Assembly: GCA_947095585.1 (NCBI GenBank)
Contig: OX352761.1
Location: forward strand, 87,816,779 to 87,880,778
From: Nephrocerus scutellatus
Lineage: Eukaryota; Arthropoda; Insecta; Diptera; Pipunculidae
Direction of reading: 5' to 3'
Length of the DNA stretch: 64,000 nucleotides
Shown here one piece after another: positions 53,481-64,000 of the stretch. Every line of letters begins with the position of its first letter. The stretch's first letter is position 1. The notes under the pieces are model-generated. The model saw nothing but the letters and a program-made list of their open reading frames with translations. It was not told the origin of the DNA and did not search any database. Made by a program: the position numbers and the translations under genes.

Positions 53481-54300
53481 GCTGCGCACAAATCAGGTCT
53501 CGTAGTAATTGTCGCATATGTTAAACAGCCAATCAGTTCACGATACGGAACATCATCACAATCAACTTTGATGTCCTTAATCAAATCAATATTCGTTTCC
53601 ATCGGAGTAGCAATTCCTTTGCAATCAGCCATGTTGAATTTATTCACCAAACTTTTCAAATAATTTGTTTGATTAATGCTGATAACAATATTGATTTTGT
53701 CATGTTGAATTTGCATTCCAAGGAATGTATTGGCTTCGCCAATATCTGTCATTTCAAATTCCTTTGACAACAATTCCTTAATGATTTTTATTCCATCCAA
53801 ATCATTCGATATTATCAATAAATCATCGACATATAGTAATATGTAACAAATAATACCATTTTCATTTTTAATGTATAAACATTGATCCGATAAACACCGT
53901 TTGAATCCACGTTTGACAATGAATTCATTAAAACGATCATTCCACATTCTGGATGTTTGTTTCAAGCCATACAGAGAACGATTCAATTTGCATACCTTTG
54001 TGGAGTCTTCCTTGAAACCATCTGGCTGTTGCATGTAAATTTCTTCATTCAGGAAACCATTTAGGAATGCGCATTTGACATCCATTTGATGTACCAAATA
54101 TCCATGATGCACTGCAACTGCCAATAAAATTCTAAATGTTGTTAATTTAGCTGTGGGAGAATACGTCTCGTTTTTCTTGACTGAATCCACGGGCAACCAA
54201 TCTTGCCTTGTATTTGTCGAAATCACCATTAGCTTTATATTTCAACTTAAAAACCCATTTGCAAGTAATTGCCTTTCTTCCTGGAGGCAATTCACACAAA
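53481..54300 (-). pseudogene. pol: copia-A RT, unit U3
   Basis: It matches U2 closely; Ala is replaced by Thr in GLKQASRMW (GLKQTSRMW). Shares the 14-base loss and the fusion end at DLCAAIQVDII. Confidence 0.92.
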
Positions 54301-55910
54301 TCCCAAGTAGTGTTTTTCATGAGAGATGTGTATTCATCATTGATGGCATTTTTCCACATTAGCCAATCATCACGTTGTTTAGCATCAGCAATCGAAATCG
54401 GATCATTTTGAACAAATTCTTCAGCACATAATGCAAAAGTAGCATCTTCCAATTGATTGTACTTTGCTGTCTGCACCCATTCACCAAATCTTTGTGGCTT
54501 CTTCGATTCTCTGGAACTTCGACGAACATTTCTGTTGTTACCAGTGCAATCCTCATTAGCACCGTTGACATTTTCTTTGAAGTTACCAGCATTTTCCTGT
54601 TCAATACTGTGGAGATTTTCATTGCTGTTACCAGTACCTTCTTCATTAGTACTGTGGACATTCTCTTTGGAGTTACCAGCACTATCCTTAGTAATGTGGA
54701 CATTATCTTCGATGTCACCGGTATCATCCAAATTTGTACCGTGGTTAAAAGATCTATCATCAGCATCAGAGAATTGCTCACTGGCCTTTGACTCATTTAA
54801 GGAAAATAAGTCACCATCTTCAGCGTCAGCTTCCGCCTCTGAATTTATAACCACCATTTTGTTTCGATTCAACACAGTTTTCTCGTCAAAACCAACATTA
54901 CGACCAATAATTAATTTGTTGCTTTCCAAATTCCATAAACGATATGAACCATGCGATGCCGCATATCCGAGAAACAAACATTTCGTTGACTTCGATTCAA
55001 ATTTCTTGCAATATTCAGTCGGGATATAATTGTAGCAAATCGAACCAAATATTTTAATATGTGACAAATCTGGCTTTGATCCAAACCAAATTTCAGCCGG
55101 TGTTTTGGTAATAAACTGTTTACCATATGCTGCCGTTGGTGATCGATTTTTAATATAATTTGCAGCCAAAACTGCTTCATTCCAAAAACGCCGATCCATA
55201 CCACTCGATGTCAACATACCCAATGCCTTCTCTTGCAATGTTCGAAATAATCTTTCAGCTACAGCATTCATTTCAGGATTATATGCAACGGTATACATAA
55301 TCTGAATTCCTTTGTTCGCCCAGAATCCATTAAATTCTCTTGATGTGTATTCACCGCCATTATCCACTTTCAATTTTGCAACTTTGCAACCATGTAATGA
55401 TTCAACCATTGATACATATTGTTTGAATTTATCATAAACTTCACTTTTCTTTTCAATGAAAAATATTGTTGATGCTCGCGAATAATCATCCGTAAATGTG
55501 ACGAAATATCTCGATCCATCCCAAGCAGGCTGCGAAATCGGACCGCAAACGTCACTATGAACTAATTCCAAAATTCTACTTGAACGACCATTTTTATTTC
55601 TCGGAAATGATGAGCGTGCATGTTTACTGACGACACATGACTCACAAAATTTTTCATCAGTTTTAACCTCAACATTTTCAATACCAATAATCATATTGTA
55701 TTTAATCACTTGTTGTGTTGCAACCAATTTTTGATCTTTCTTTGCGACATTAATATTCACATGTTCAATATTAGCCAATTTATTGAAATACGATTTCTCA
55801 TTAACCATATGTTCCGTTGCGCCAGAATCCAGAACAAATCGGATTTCACCAAGTTGCGTCGCTTTATGCGCATGCGATGACACGTTCAAACATAACTTAC
55901 AAAACATCAT
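54147..55910 (-). pseudogene. pol: copia-A protease-integrase-linker-RT start, unit U3, 587 codons open
   Basis: This is the longest frame in the window. Protease D28SG, deletion of GAG-pre with the same joint as U1 (ATQQ to VIKYN), then D120, D183 and E219, the ERLFRTLQ variant, the repeat linker and RT as far as GFSQEK. Integrase catalytic residues are complete but the HHCC histidines are lost with GAG-pre, so function is unlikely. Confidence 0.93.
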
Positions 55911-56748
55911 CGCCTACTTGAATTTCACCATCGTCGACAACCGCACACAAAAGTGATGATTCACCATCTTTTCCATTTGAACTGGATGTATTATTTGCAC
56001 TGCCAAACTTATTCGATTTTTGTTTTATCGAAGTACCTTTTAATTTAAAACATTGTGCCTTTTTATGTCCAGGCTTACCACAATGATGACAAATAATTCC
56101 AGATTTCTTATGCATCGCATTTGCCTTATTCGAATTTCCATGTTCGTCATTTCGTCTATGCCGCTTACCATATTCATCTAATAAACGCGCTTTGACAAAT
56201 TCCAATGACAAATCTTTTGCATTCATTGTTTCTAATGCAGTAACCAAATTATCGAAACATTTCGGCAAAGTCAAAATCAAATGACAAATAACATCCATTT
56301 CTTCCATTGTAGCACCAATCGATTTTAGTTCACGAACTCTTTTATCGAACTGAAGAAAATGTTCCGTAATACTGCCCTTCTCGTCGTATTTCAATGTTAA
56401 CAATTGCTTGCGTAGCAACAATTGACCAGCAGTGCTTTTTCGTTCGAAAACTTGTTTCAAATTATCAATCATGCCCTTTGCCGTCGTTTGGTCTTTCACA
56501 TATTCAAGCTGACTATCATGAATACTTTGAACAATAAATTAAATACACGATTTTTCTTCTTTCCGCATTTTTGGATGTTTTTCAATGTCTGTTTCATTAT
56601 TAATAAGATCGGCCAATGAATTTTCAATATATTTTGTTAATTCTTCTTTGTCCAACAAAATCTTCAGCCGATATTGCCAATTATTATAATTGGAACCATC
56701 AAATTGCAAAATCTTCGTTGCAAAGACGTTTGAAGTCGAATTCATCAT
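55897..56748 (-). pseudogene. gag: copia-A gag, unit U3
   Basis: TAA at 56539-56541, the same codon as in U1 and U2. Otherwise open, with knuckle and the +1 overlap to protease at 55910. Confidence 0.92.
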
Positions 56749-56875
56749 TTTGTATTTCACAATATATCGTAATGTCCTGACTGTATTGCGAAATTCACTA
56801 AATGCACAAAATCTTCGTTGCACAAATAAATCGCCACTTTTCACTTTTAATTACTAACACTCTGGGCCCATAACC

Positions 56876-57085
56876 TGTTAACTTTAGTTATAAAAGACAA
56901 AAAGAAACGTAGACGTGTTATATTTTAAAAGAAAAGTTTATTATGATTAAATAAATATTTTAATAATTAAAACTATGTGTGCATAGCAACACGTTCAAAA
57001 ACAACAAGAAGAAAAATTCATTAGAATATATAATGAATATAGTATAGCCTACTATTTTTAACAAAATGATTTACATATTTCAATA
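56876..57085 (-). repeat. copia-A 5' LTR, unit U3
   Basis: It is nearly identical to the U1 and U2 copies and borders the same gypsy-2 gag position. Confidence 0.92.
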
Positions 57086-58039
57086 CTTGCAACATTGCCT
57101 CCATATTTGGCACAACACCCTTTTCTTCCGAAGTGGACGACTTTCGCTCTACTAACTCCGTCTCGATTGAAAACACTTCACCAGCTTGCTGCTTTTCCCC
57201 TTTAACGACTTGCTGTAATCTTGCTTAATTCCTGCGGTGCTTAGACCTCGCCTGCCAAGCTCTTCTCTAAGCTCCTGGGAACTATAGAATCCATTTTGTT
57301 ATTTACTGTTTATCGGTTTGTAAAATTTCACTTAATTTATTTACTATCTCAAAATTAGCAAAACCACCAATTAATTTATTGTTCAACGATTTGCAAAATT
57401 TACTGCCTCACAATTTGCAAAAATTTGTTGTCTCTCAATTTACACGATTTGCAAAATTTTAATGTCTTCCGATTTTCAAAATCCCACTTCTGACACCAAT
57501 TTTTACGTAATTCAGGCTTTTGAATTCGTAAAGGATTTTGCAAATAAAACACAACACAAGTTTATTAATTTACAAATAACAACTTTAATGAACAAACAAT
57601 AAAATTAACACAAGTTCACAATTTACATTTCTGTATATTGGTGATTACTATAAGATGCACACAAAAACACTTATAATACTTATACTTTACAATAATTATC
57701 TTAGGAGATAGCAGTAATACTTTACAAGCATTTTTACAACGTCACTGGTTAAATTCCAATTAACTAATAATCTTACTTCGGCCTAACGCCTCTATTTATA
57801 CTCAATCAAAAGCTTCCAGAAACTTCCAATATTGAAGACAGAAATATCGAGAAATGACCAGAAAATTGTAGCCTTATTCCTTTATTTACAACTAACGACA
57901 CTTATATGTAATGAGTCATCTTCAAAAAATAGACTTCATGTTCAATCATGTTCTTTTACAAAAACCGGGCAAACCGCACAAACCGGTTTGACTTCTTGTT
58001 TGACCAGTACACAATTATTCAAACTTGCAGGCGGTTACA
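57086..58039 (-). repeat. gypsy-2 gag start, leader and 5' LTR, unit U3
   Basis: LTR 57501-58039. Its last bases read TACGTAAAAA instead of TACGTAACA (minus), so the terminal CA is mutated here only. Shares U2-specific variants elsewhere. Confidence 0.88.
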
Positions 58040-58303
58040 TTTCAAAATTTAAATAATCTAAAATCTTACAGCCTAAAAGTATGCTACATAAAAGTGCTTA
58101 TTTTTAGTATGGAGTATTTTTTTAGTGGTAATTTTAGTACTTTATTTTGGTACATTGCGATTTTTCTAGGATTCGAACTTTCTGCACTACCAACTACTTT
58201 TCGTAGCATTTGCTTATTTTAAGTATGCAGCATTTACATTGCGATTTATCTTAGGTTTTTTAATTCTATTATATGCGCTACTATCTACTTTTCGTAACAA
58301 TAC

Positions 58304-59037
58304 TAGTCCCCGTGAATCTGGAGTGGGTCTGCTGCTAACGGCAACAGCACGTAGAGGCCTAATTTCCTGACATGGTCAGATTTCGGGTTAGAGTACGGCG
58401 CGTCACGATCATACAGTGTTACGCCCCAACGAATCCTTCGACTGAGGATGAAAAGTAAAACTTCTACAATCAGCTAAGCGCTTATTCAATGCAACGCCGA
58501 ACGGAGATATCGTCATCGTGATGGGGGACTTGAATGCCAAGGTAGGCAACGACAGTGAAGGACTCAGACATGTGATTGGGAAGCACAGCCTCAGCGAACG
58601 AAATGACAATGGTGAAAGATTTGTTGATTCCTGCAACACCAACCACCTTGTCATAGGAGGCACCATGTTTGAGCATAAGACCTGCCACAAGGTCAGCTGG
58701 GTGTCATCGTCCAACCAAATCGAGCCTGTGGCGATCAGGCGAAGTTTTAGGAGCTGTCGTTTAGACGTCCGAAACAGACGAGGAGCCGACATGGGTATGG
58801 TACGGCATCATCACCTTATGGTAGTTGCTGTCCAGTTACGTACTGCATCAGTTCAAAGAATCCGCAATATCACCCGAATGCCTAGGAATAACATCGCTCG
58901 GCTTAAGATCAGTACTCCAACAATAAAGGGATCGTAAGGAGTAGAAGCAATCAACAACTCACTGCCAACAACATCCAAGAACATTGGAAGGCTGTGAAAA
59001 ATGTTTTCACATCTGGAGCGGCAAGTATTGTTGGTAG
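58304..59037 (+). pseudogene. LINE endonuclease fragment, unit U3 (most complete)
   Basis: An open frame of 139 codons (58518-58937) runs from MMGDLNAKVGNDSEGLRHVI through the GGTMFEHK and VRNRRGADMGMV segments to TPTIKGS. Upstream YAPTN motif in a neighbouring frame. His in the usual ASDHHLV catalytic motif is seen as VRHHHLMV, with the Asp changed. It is cut by the copia-B LTR. Confidence 0.82.
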
Positions 59038-59230
59038 TGTTGAAATAATAAAAGTAAACTTTATTTATATCAGAGAAGTAAAAGAAAGTATATTTGCTCT
59101 TTGACAACAAAGCAGGAAGGGTTTATTCAACAGAGTGAAGTTGTATACAAATTAAATTAACAGTCTTCATAACCTGTTCAGATATTAAGTTAACAGTGTT
59201 AGATGATGTATTTTAATTTCAATTTCAACA
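59038..59230 (-). repeat. copia-B 3' LTR, unit U3
   Basis: 193 bp with the same ends and flank as U1. Confidence 0.9.
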
Positions 59231-59253
59231 CCCCCACCAAATTAAAATAAGTT

Positions 59254-61210
59254 TTAAGACTTCATCCCCATTCCAGAACAGAACTTAAAATGTTTGTCGA
59301 TGCTAAGTCCTTTGGTAAACACATCCGCAATCATTTCATCAGTACATGTGTAGTGCACGTTGAGCTGCTTACTCTGCACTAACTCGCGAATAAAATGATA
59401 TTTAATATCAATGTGTTTGCTTCTAGCTTTGTAAGTGTTGTTTTTGCAAAATTCAATTGCACTTTGGTTGTCGCAATTGATTGTCATTGGCGGTTTCGAA
59501 AATTGTGACAACTCCTTATGAAGTCCTCTGAGCCATAGCAATTCTTGAACACCAACGGTTGGTTGAGTTCGAGCATTCCTGGAAATAGAAACTCCAGACA
59601 TCTGGAAAACATATCCAGTAACTGAACGCCTTATGTCAATGTCGCTTCCCCAATCGGCGTCACAGTTCCCAACGATGGCACTTGGTTTTGATTTGTCGAA
59701 TTCTAACTTTGCATTTATAGAACTCTTCAAATATCTCATAATTCCTTTCACTGCAGTCCAGTGACCTTTTCCAAGATTCTGACTATATCGACTAATGATG
59801 TTGACAGCAACATGGAACCAACTGCTTCCTGATATGGAACGTCCTTCATTTGGTATTGATCAGTTGGTGTGGTGGGACACATTTCCAAATTTAGTTTGAC
59901 ATTTACATCAACCGGAGTTTTCACTGGATTACAATTCTCCATCTTGAATCTAACGAGTAAATTGTTGATAAATGAATGTTGTGAAACCCAAAGCTTTCCA
60001 TTTACTCGGTCTCTCTGAATTTCCATACCTAGCACAAACCGGGCTTCGCCAAGATCTTTCATTTTAAATGTACTCATTAACTTTCCTTTAAGGCTTTCTT
60101 TCATGTTTTTGTTGTTTGAGAAAAACAACATATCGTCAACGTAAACCATGACATACAACATTTTTCCACCGTCTAGTCGATAGTATACACAAGGGTCATG
60201 CTTGGATTGGTTCATGCCGAACGATTTCAGGGCTTGATCCAATTTTGTATTCCAGGATCGGCTTGCCTGCTTTAGCCCATAAAAAGATATCTTCAACAAG
60301 CATACTTTCTTTCCATTTTTGAATCCATCTGGTTATAGCATGTAGATTTCGTCGTTCAAATCTCCATGCAAGGACGCCGTAATAGCGTCCATTAAATCTA
60401 TGTCCAGATTAAAATGAACCGCCATTGCTAATAAAAATCTAATTGACGTATAGCGAACCACCGGGGAATATGTTTCATCGTAATCAATACCCTTAATTTG
60501 AGCACAAAGACGGGCCTTGTGCTTCACAATATTGCCAGCAGCATCGCGTTTGGTTTTAAAAATCCATTTTGATGCGATCGGCTTTTTGCCAGGCGGCAAA
60601 TTTACCAGATCCCATGAGTGATTTTCTAACAGCGAATTATATTCGTCCTTCATAGCTTCTTTCCAGTGTTGCTTATCAGGTCTCACGTCAATTTCTTCCA
60701 CGGTGATAGGATCCGATACATCCAAAGACATTAAAAGACACAAAATCCCCCATTTGTATTGGATTTGGCTGCCTTTATGATCTTCTAATTGGTTCTTGAG
60801 GTATAACTAGAGTTTGAGGTGGAGTAAATTCTTCATCGCATACACTTGTTTCATTGCAATCCGCAAAATTTGAATCTGATATCCTCGAATTCGATTCGTC
60901 ATCCAAGGATGTCGCTGTTGATTCACCAGTGCTTACAGTTGGTTCAAATGTTGCCCACGATTATCCTCGCTTACAACATTTTTATCAAAAATGACCCCCA
61001 CTGAACCAATGTCATTGAGTTCAGCACCCACTGAACCACTGTCACTTGAACCCAACTCCACGTCCACTGATCCAATACCATTTGTATTTGGTACATCCAT
61101 TGAATCGGTTACCGGAAAAATATCAAAAAACGAATTAGAACTTTGATTTGTGCTTACCTCAGTCCCATAACGCTCCTTTTCAAAGAAGCTATATAATGTC
61201 TACCTGGATT
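59254..61210 (-). pseudogene. pol: copia-B pol, unit U3
   Basis: RNase H lacks 45 bases between RTQPT and VGVQELLW (about 59557), removing the catalytic Glu of STFEAEYMS. RT 59748-60299 is in frame through YVDD and MEIQRDRVNG, but a deletion of about 45 bases at about 59810 removes the YLSQFSRPD segment. TAA at the shared Gln codon. N-terminal RT 60333-60743, linker, and integrase tail to 61210. Confidence 0.92.
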
Positions 61211-61998
61211 GATGCGCATAAATCAGGTCTCGTAGTAATTGTCGCATATGTTAAACAGCCAATCAGTTCACGATACGGAACATCATCACAATCAACTTTG
61301 GTGTCCTTAATCAAATCAATATTCGTTTCCATCGGAGTAGCAATTCCTTTGCAATCAGCCATGTTGAATTTATTCACCAAACTTTTCAAATAGTTTGTTT
61401 GATTAATGCTGATAACAATATTGATTTTGTCATGTTGAATTTGCATTCCAAGGAAGGTATTGGCTTCGCCAATATCTTTCATTTCAAATTCCTTTGACAA
61501 CAATTCCTTAATGATTTTTATTCCATCCAAATCATTCGATATTATCAAAAAATCATCGACATACAGTAATATGTAACAAATAATACCATTTTCATTTTTA
61601 ATGTATAAACATTGATCCGATAAACACCGTTTGAATCCACGTTTGACAATGAATTCATTAAAACGATCATTCCACATTCTGGATGCTTGTTTCAAGCCAT
61701 ACAGAGAACGATTCAATTTGCATACCTTTGTGGAGTCTTTCTTGAAACCATCTGGCTGTTGCATGTAAATTTCTTCATTCAGGAAACCATTTAGGAATGC
61801 GCATTTGACATCCATTTGATGTACCAAATATCCATGATGCACTGCAACTGCCACTGTGGGAGAATACGTCTCGTTTTTCTTGACTGAATCCACGGGCAAC
61901 CAATCTTGCCTTGTATTTGTCGAAATCACCATTAGCTTTATATTACAACTTAAAAACCCATTTGCAAGTAATTGCCTTTCTTCCTGGAGGCAATTCAC
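61211..61998 (-). pseudogene. pol: copia-A RT, unit U4
   Basis: It fuses to copia-B at DLCASIQVDII. A private deletion joins SPT directly to VAVAVHHG, removing about 11 residues (AKLTTFRILLA). YVDD is present. It shares the 14-base loss at GFYYNETYSP. Confidence 0.92.
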
Positions 61999-63658
61999 AC
62001 AAATCCCAAGTAGTGTTTTTCATGAGAGATGTGTATTCATCATTGATGGCATTTTTCCACATTAGCCAATCATCACGTTGTTTAGCATCAGCAATCGAAA
62101 TCGGATCATTTTGAACAAATTCTTCAGCACATAATGCAAAAGTAGCATCTTCCAATTGATTGTACTTTGCTGACTGCACCCATTCACCAAATCTTTGTGG
62201 CTTCTTCGATTCTCTGGAACTTCGACGAACATTACTGTTGTTACCAGTGCAATCCTTATTAGCACCGTTGACATTTTCTTTGAAGTTACCAGCATTTTCC
62301 TGTTCAATACTGTGAAGATTTTCATTGCTGTTACCAGTACCTTCCTCATTAGTACTGTGGACATTCTCTTTGGAGTTACCAGCACTATCCTTAGTAATGT
62401 GGACATTATCTTCGATGTCACCAGTATCATCCAAATTTGTACTGTGGTTAAAAGATCTATCATCAGCATCAGAGAATTGCTCACTGGCCTTTGACTCATT
62501 TAAGGAAAATAAGTCACCATCTTCAGCGTCAGCTTCCGCCTCTGAATTTATAACCACCATTTTGTTTCGATTCAACACAGATTTCTCGTCAAAAACAACA
62601 TTACGACCAATAATTAATTTGTTGCTTTCCAAATTCCATAAACGATATGAACCATGCGATGCCGCATATCCGAGAAACAAACATTTCGTTGACTTCGATT
62701 CAAATTTCTTGCGATTTTCAGTCGGGATATAATTGTAGCAAATCGAACCAAATATTTTAATATGTGACAAATCTGGCTTTGAACCAAACCAAATTTCAGT
62801 TGGTGTTTTGGTAATAAACTGTTTACCATATGCTGCCGTTGGTGATCGATTTTTAATATAATTTGCAGCCAAAACTGCTTCATTCCAAAAACGCCGATCC
62901 ATACCACTCGATGTCAACATACCCAATGCCTTCTCTTGCAATGTTCGATTTAATCTTTCAGCTACAGCATTCATTTCAGGATTATATGCAACGGTATACA
63001 TAATCTGAATTCCTTTGTTCGCCCAGAATCCCTTAAATTCTCTTGATGTGTATTCACCGCCATTATCCACTTTCAATTTTGCAACTTTGCAACCATGTAA
63101 TGATTCAACCATTGATACATATTGTTTGAATTTATCATAAACTTCACTTTTCTTTTCAATGAAAAATATTGTTGATGCTCGCGAATAATCATCCGTAAAT
63201 GTGACGAAATATCTCGATCCATCCCAAGCAGGCTGCGAAATCGGGCCGCAAACGTCACTATGAACTAATTCCAAAATTCTACTTGAACGACCATTTTTAT
63301 TTCTCGGAAATGATGAGCGTCCATGTTTACTGACGACACATGACTCACAAAATTGTTCATCAGTTTTAACCTCAACATTTTCAATACCAATAATCATATT
63401 GTATTTAATCATTCGTTTCATGTCGAATACATTCAAATGCCCCAAGCGGAAATGCCATAGATCCTGAGATAATTTATTCAAATCATTTCCATTGGCTACA
63501 CCGGCAAACACATTCGGTTGAACTTGAAAATTAACTTCATATAATTTTCCATTCACTTGTCCAACAAATTGTATTTCACCTTTGAAAATAATGTACGCCA
63601 TGTCCCCTACAAACACAACCTTGAAACCTCTTTTGGTTAAAACACGAATTGACATCAA
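61943..63658 (-). pseudogene. pol: copia-A GAG-pre, integrase, linker and RT start, unit U4, 571 codons open
   Basis: The GAG-pre segment is retained, with HHCC, the D/D/E core and ERLNRTLQ as in U2. The linker has the usual four repeats. It is separated from protease by a single TAG at about 63683 in EV*HVCDLKC. Confidence 0.93.
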
Positions 63659-63682
63659 ATTGCATTTTAAATCACATACATG

Positions 63683-64000
63683 CTAAACTTCTTTGATAGT
63701 GCGAGACTTCGATTCACCCTTATAAAAAGACAAAACATTAATTTCACCTTGTTGTGTTGCAACCAATTTTTGATCTTTCTTTGCGACATTAATATTCACA
63801 TGTTCAATATTAGCCAATTTATTGAAATACGATTTTTCATTAACCATATGTTCCGTTGCGCCAGAATCCAGAACAAATCGGATTTCACCAAGTTGCGTCG
63901 CTTTATACGCATGCGATGACACGTTCAAACATAACTCATCATCGCCTACTTGAATTTCACCATCGTCGACAACCGCACACAAAACTGATGATTCACCATC
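63683..64000 (-). pseudogene. copia-A gag-protease fused in one frame, unit U4, cut by window end
   Basis: Gag sequence VVDDGEIQVGDDE runs straight into protease LCLNVSSHAYK because eight bases (GTTTTGTA) at the gag stop are deleted (about 63936). Protease DSG is intact. The other copies have gag and pol in different frames. The rest of gag lies outside the window. Confidence 0.88.

Larger units (their letters stand above)
38656..64000 (-). repeat. Tandem array of a composite retroelement unit, four copies (last incomplete)
   Basis: Corresponding landmarks: copia-A gag start 41155/48969/56748, gypsy-2 LTR 41908/49722/57501, copia-B LTR 43198/51229/59038, copia-B/copia-A junction 45366/53481/61211. 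Steps are 7814 then 7779 bases for the gag landmark. Units are in direct orientation and very similar, with unit-specific deletions (U1 lacks about 250 bases of the endonuclease; U2 lacks about 32 bases there; U3 lacks 45 bases of copia-B RNase H). These private differences argue against simple assembly duplication. The array runs out of the window. Confidence 0.9.

Noticed and set aside
58518..58937. Host craniofacial development protein 2-like gene
   Set aside because: The motifs are those of a LINE endonuclease, present in every array unit and cut by an LTR.
38656..64000. Array as an assembly artefact
   Set aside because: Units differ by private deletions and substitutions, which argues for real copies, though only long reads can settle it.

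Overview
This window looks like repeat-dense nuclear DNA of a fly, probably heterochromatic. The sequence is AT-rich. It carries an errantivirus-like element, other Ty3/gypsy elements, three copia lineages, Jockey-type LINEs, PIF/Harbinger remnants, MITEs and minisatellites. I found no convincing intact host gene, tRNA, rRNA or CRISPR. Assignment to Diptera is an inference from the element families. Nearly all coding sequence is on the minus strand and carries stops, frameshifts or deletions.

Layout, left part. 1-2670 (+) is the 3' end of an errantivirus: integrase, an env remnant with signal peptide and C-terminal membrane anchor, and the 3' LTR. It abuts a TATA in the next element. 2671-12909 (-) is a Ty3/gypsy element (mdg3/Blastopia-like by inference). 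It appears to have about 2-kb LTRs (2671-4937 and about 10901-12909), each holding a 115-117 bp minisatellite and a sense-strand ORF of 104-110 codons rich in Cys. 13231-13503 and 18080-18230 (+) are the two halves of a PIF/Harbinger transposase split by a copia element (copia-A, C1, 13504-18079, -) that is flanked by a GTTTT target duplication. 18351-21715 (+) is a second copia lineage (C2), truncated at its 3' end.

Middle part. 21716-23340 holds weak repeats, a decayed exon-like stretch and a MITE. 23362-26575 (-) is a Jockey-type LINE whose RT segment is tandemly repeated four times with a 357-bp period and whose catalytic box is deleted. 26983-27519 is a Harbinger-type MITE with TAA duplications. 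28753-29081 is a second copy of the 23071 MITE. 29228-33130 (-) is another Jockey LINE split by a GC-palindrome minisatellite (29958-31007) and an LTR-like sequence (31008-31692).

Right part. 33254-42446 (-) is a third gypsy element (gypsy-2) whose gag is split by copia-A copy C3 (37706-41492). From 38656 to the window end a composite unit of about 6.7-8.1 kb is tandemly repeated (U1 38656-45365, U2 45366-53480, U3 53481-61210, U4 61211 onward). Each unit, read on the minus strand from high to low coordinate, contains a 3'-truncated copia-B with its 3' LTR, a CFDP2-like LINE endonuclease fragment (on the plus strand), the gypsy-2 LTR/leader/gag start, and a copia-A 5' LTR-gag-pol that fuses head to tail to the next copia-B. 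The components share the same inactivating lesions, so the array most likely grew by DNA-level duplication, not by transposition.
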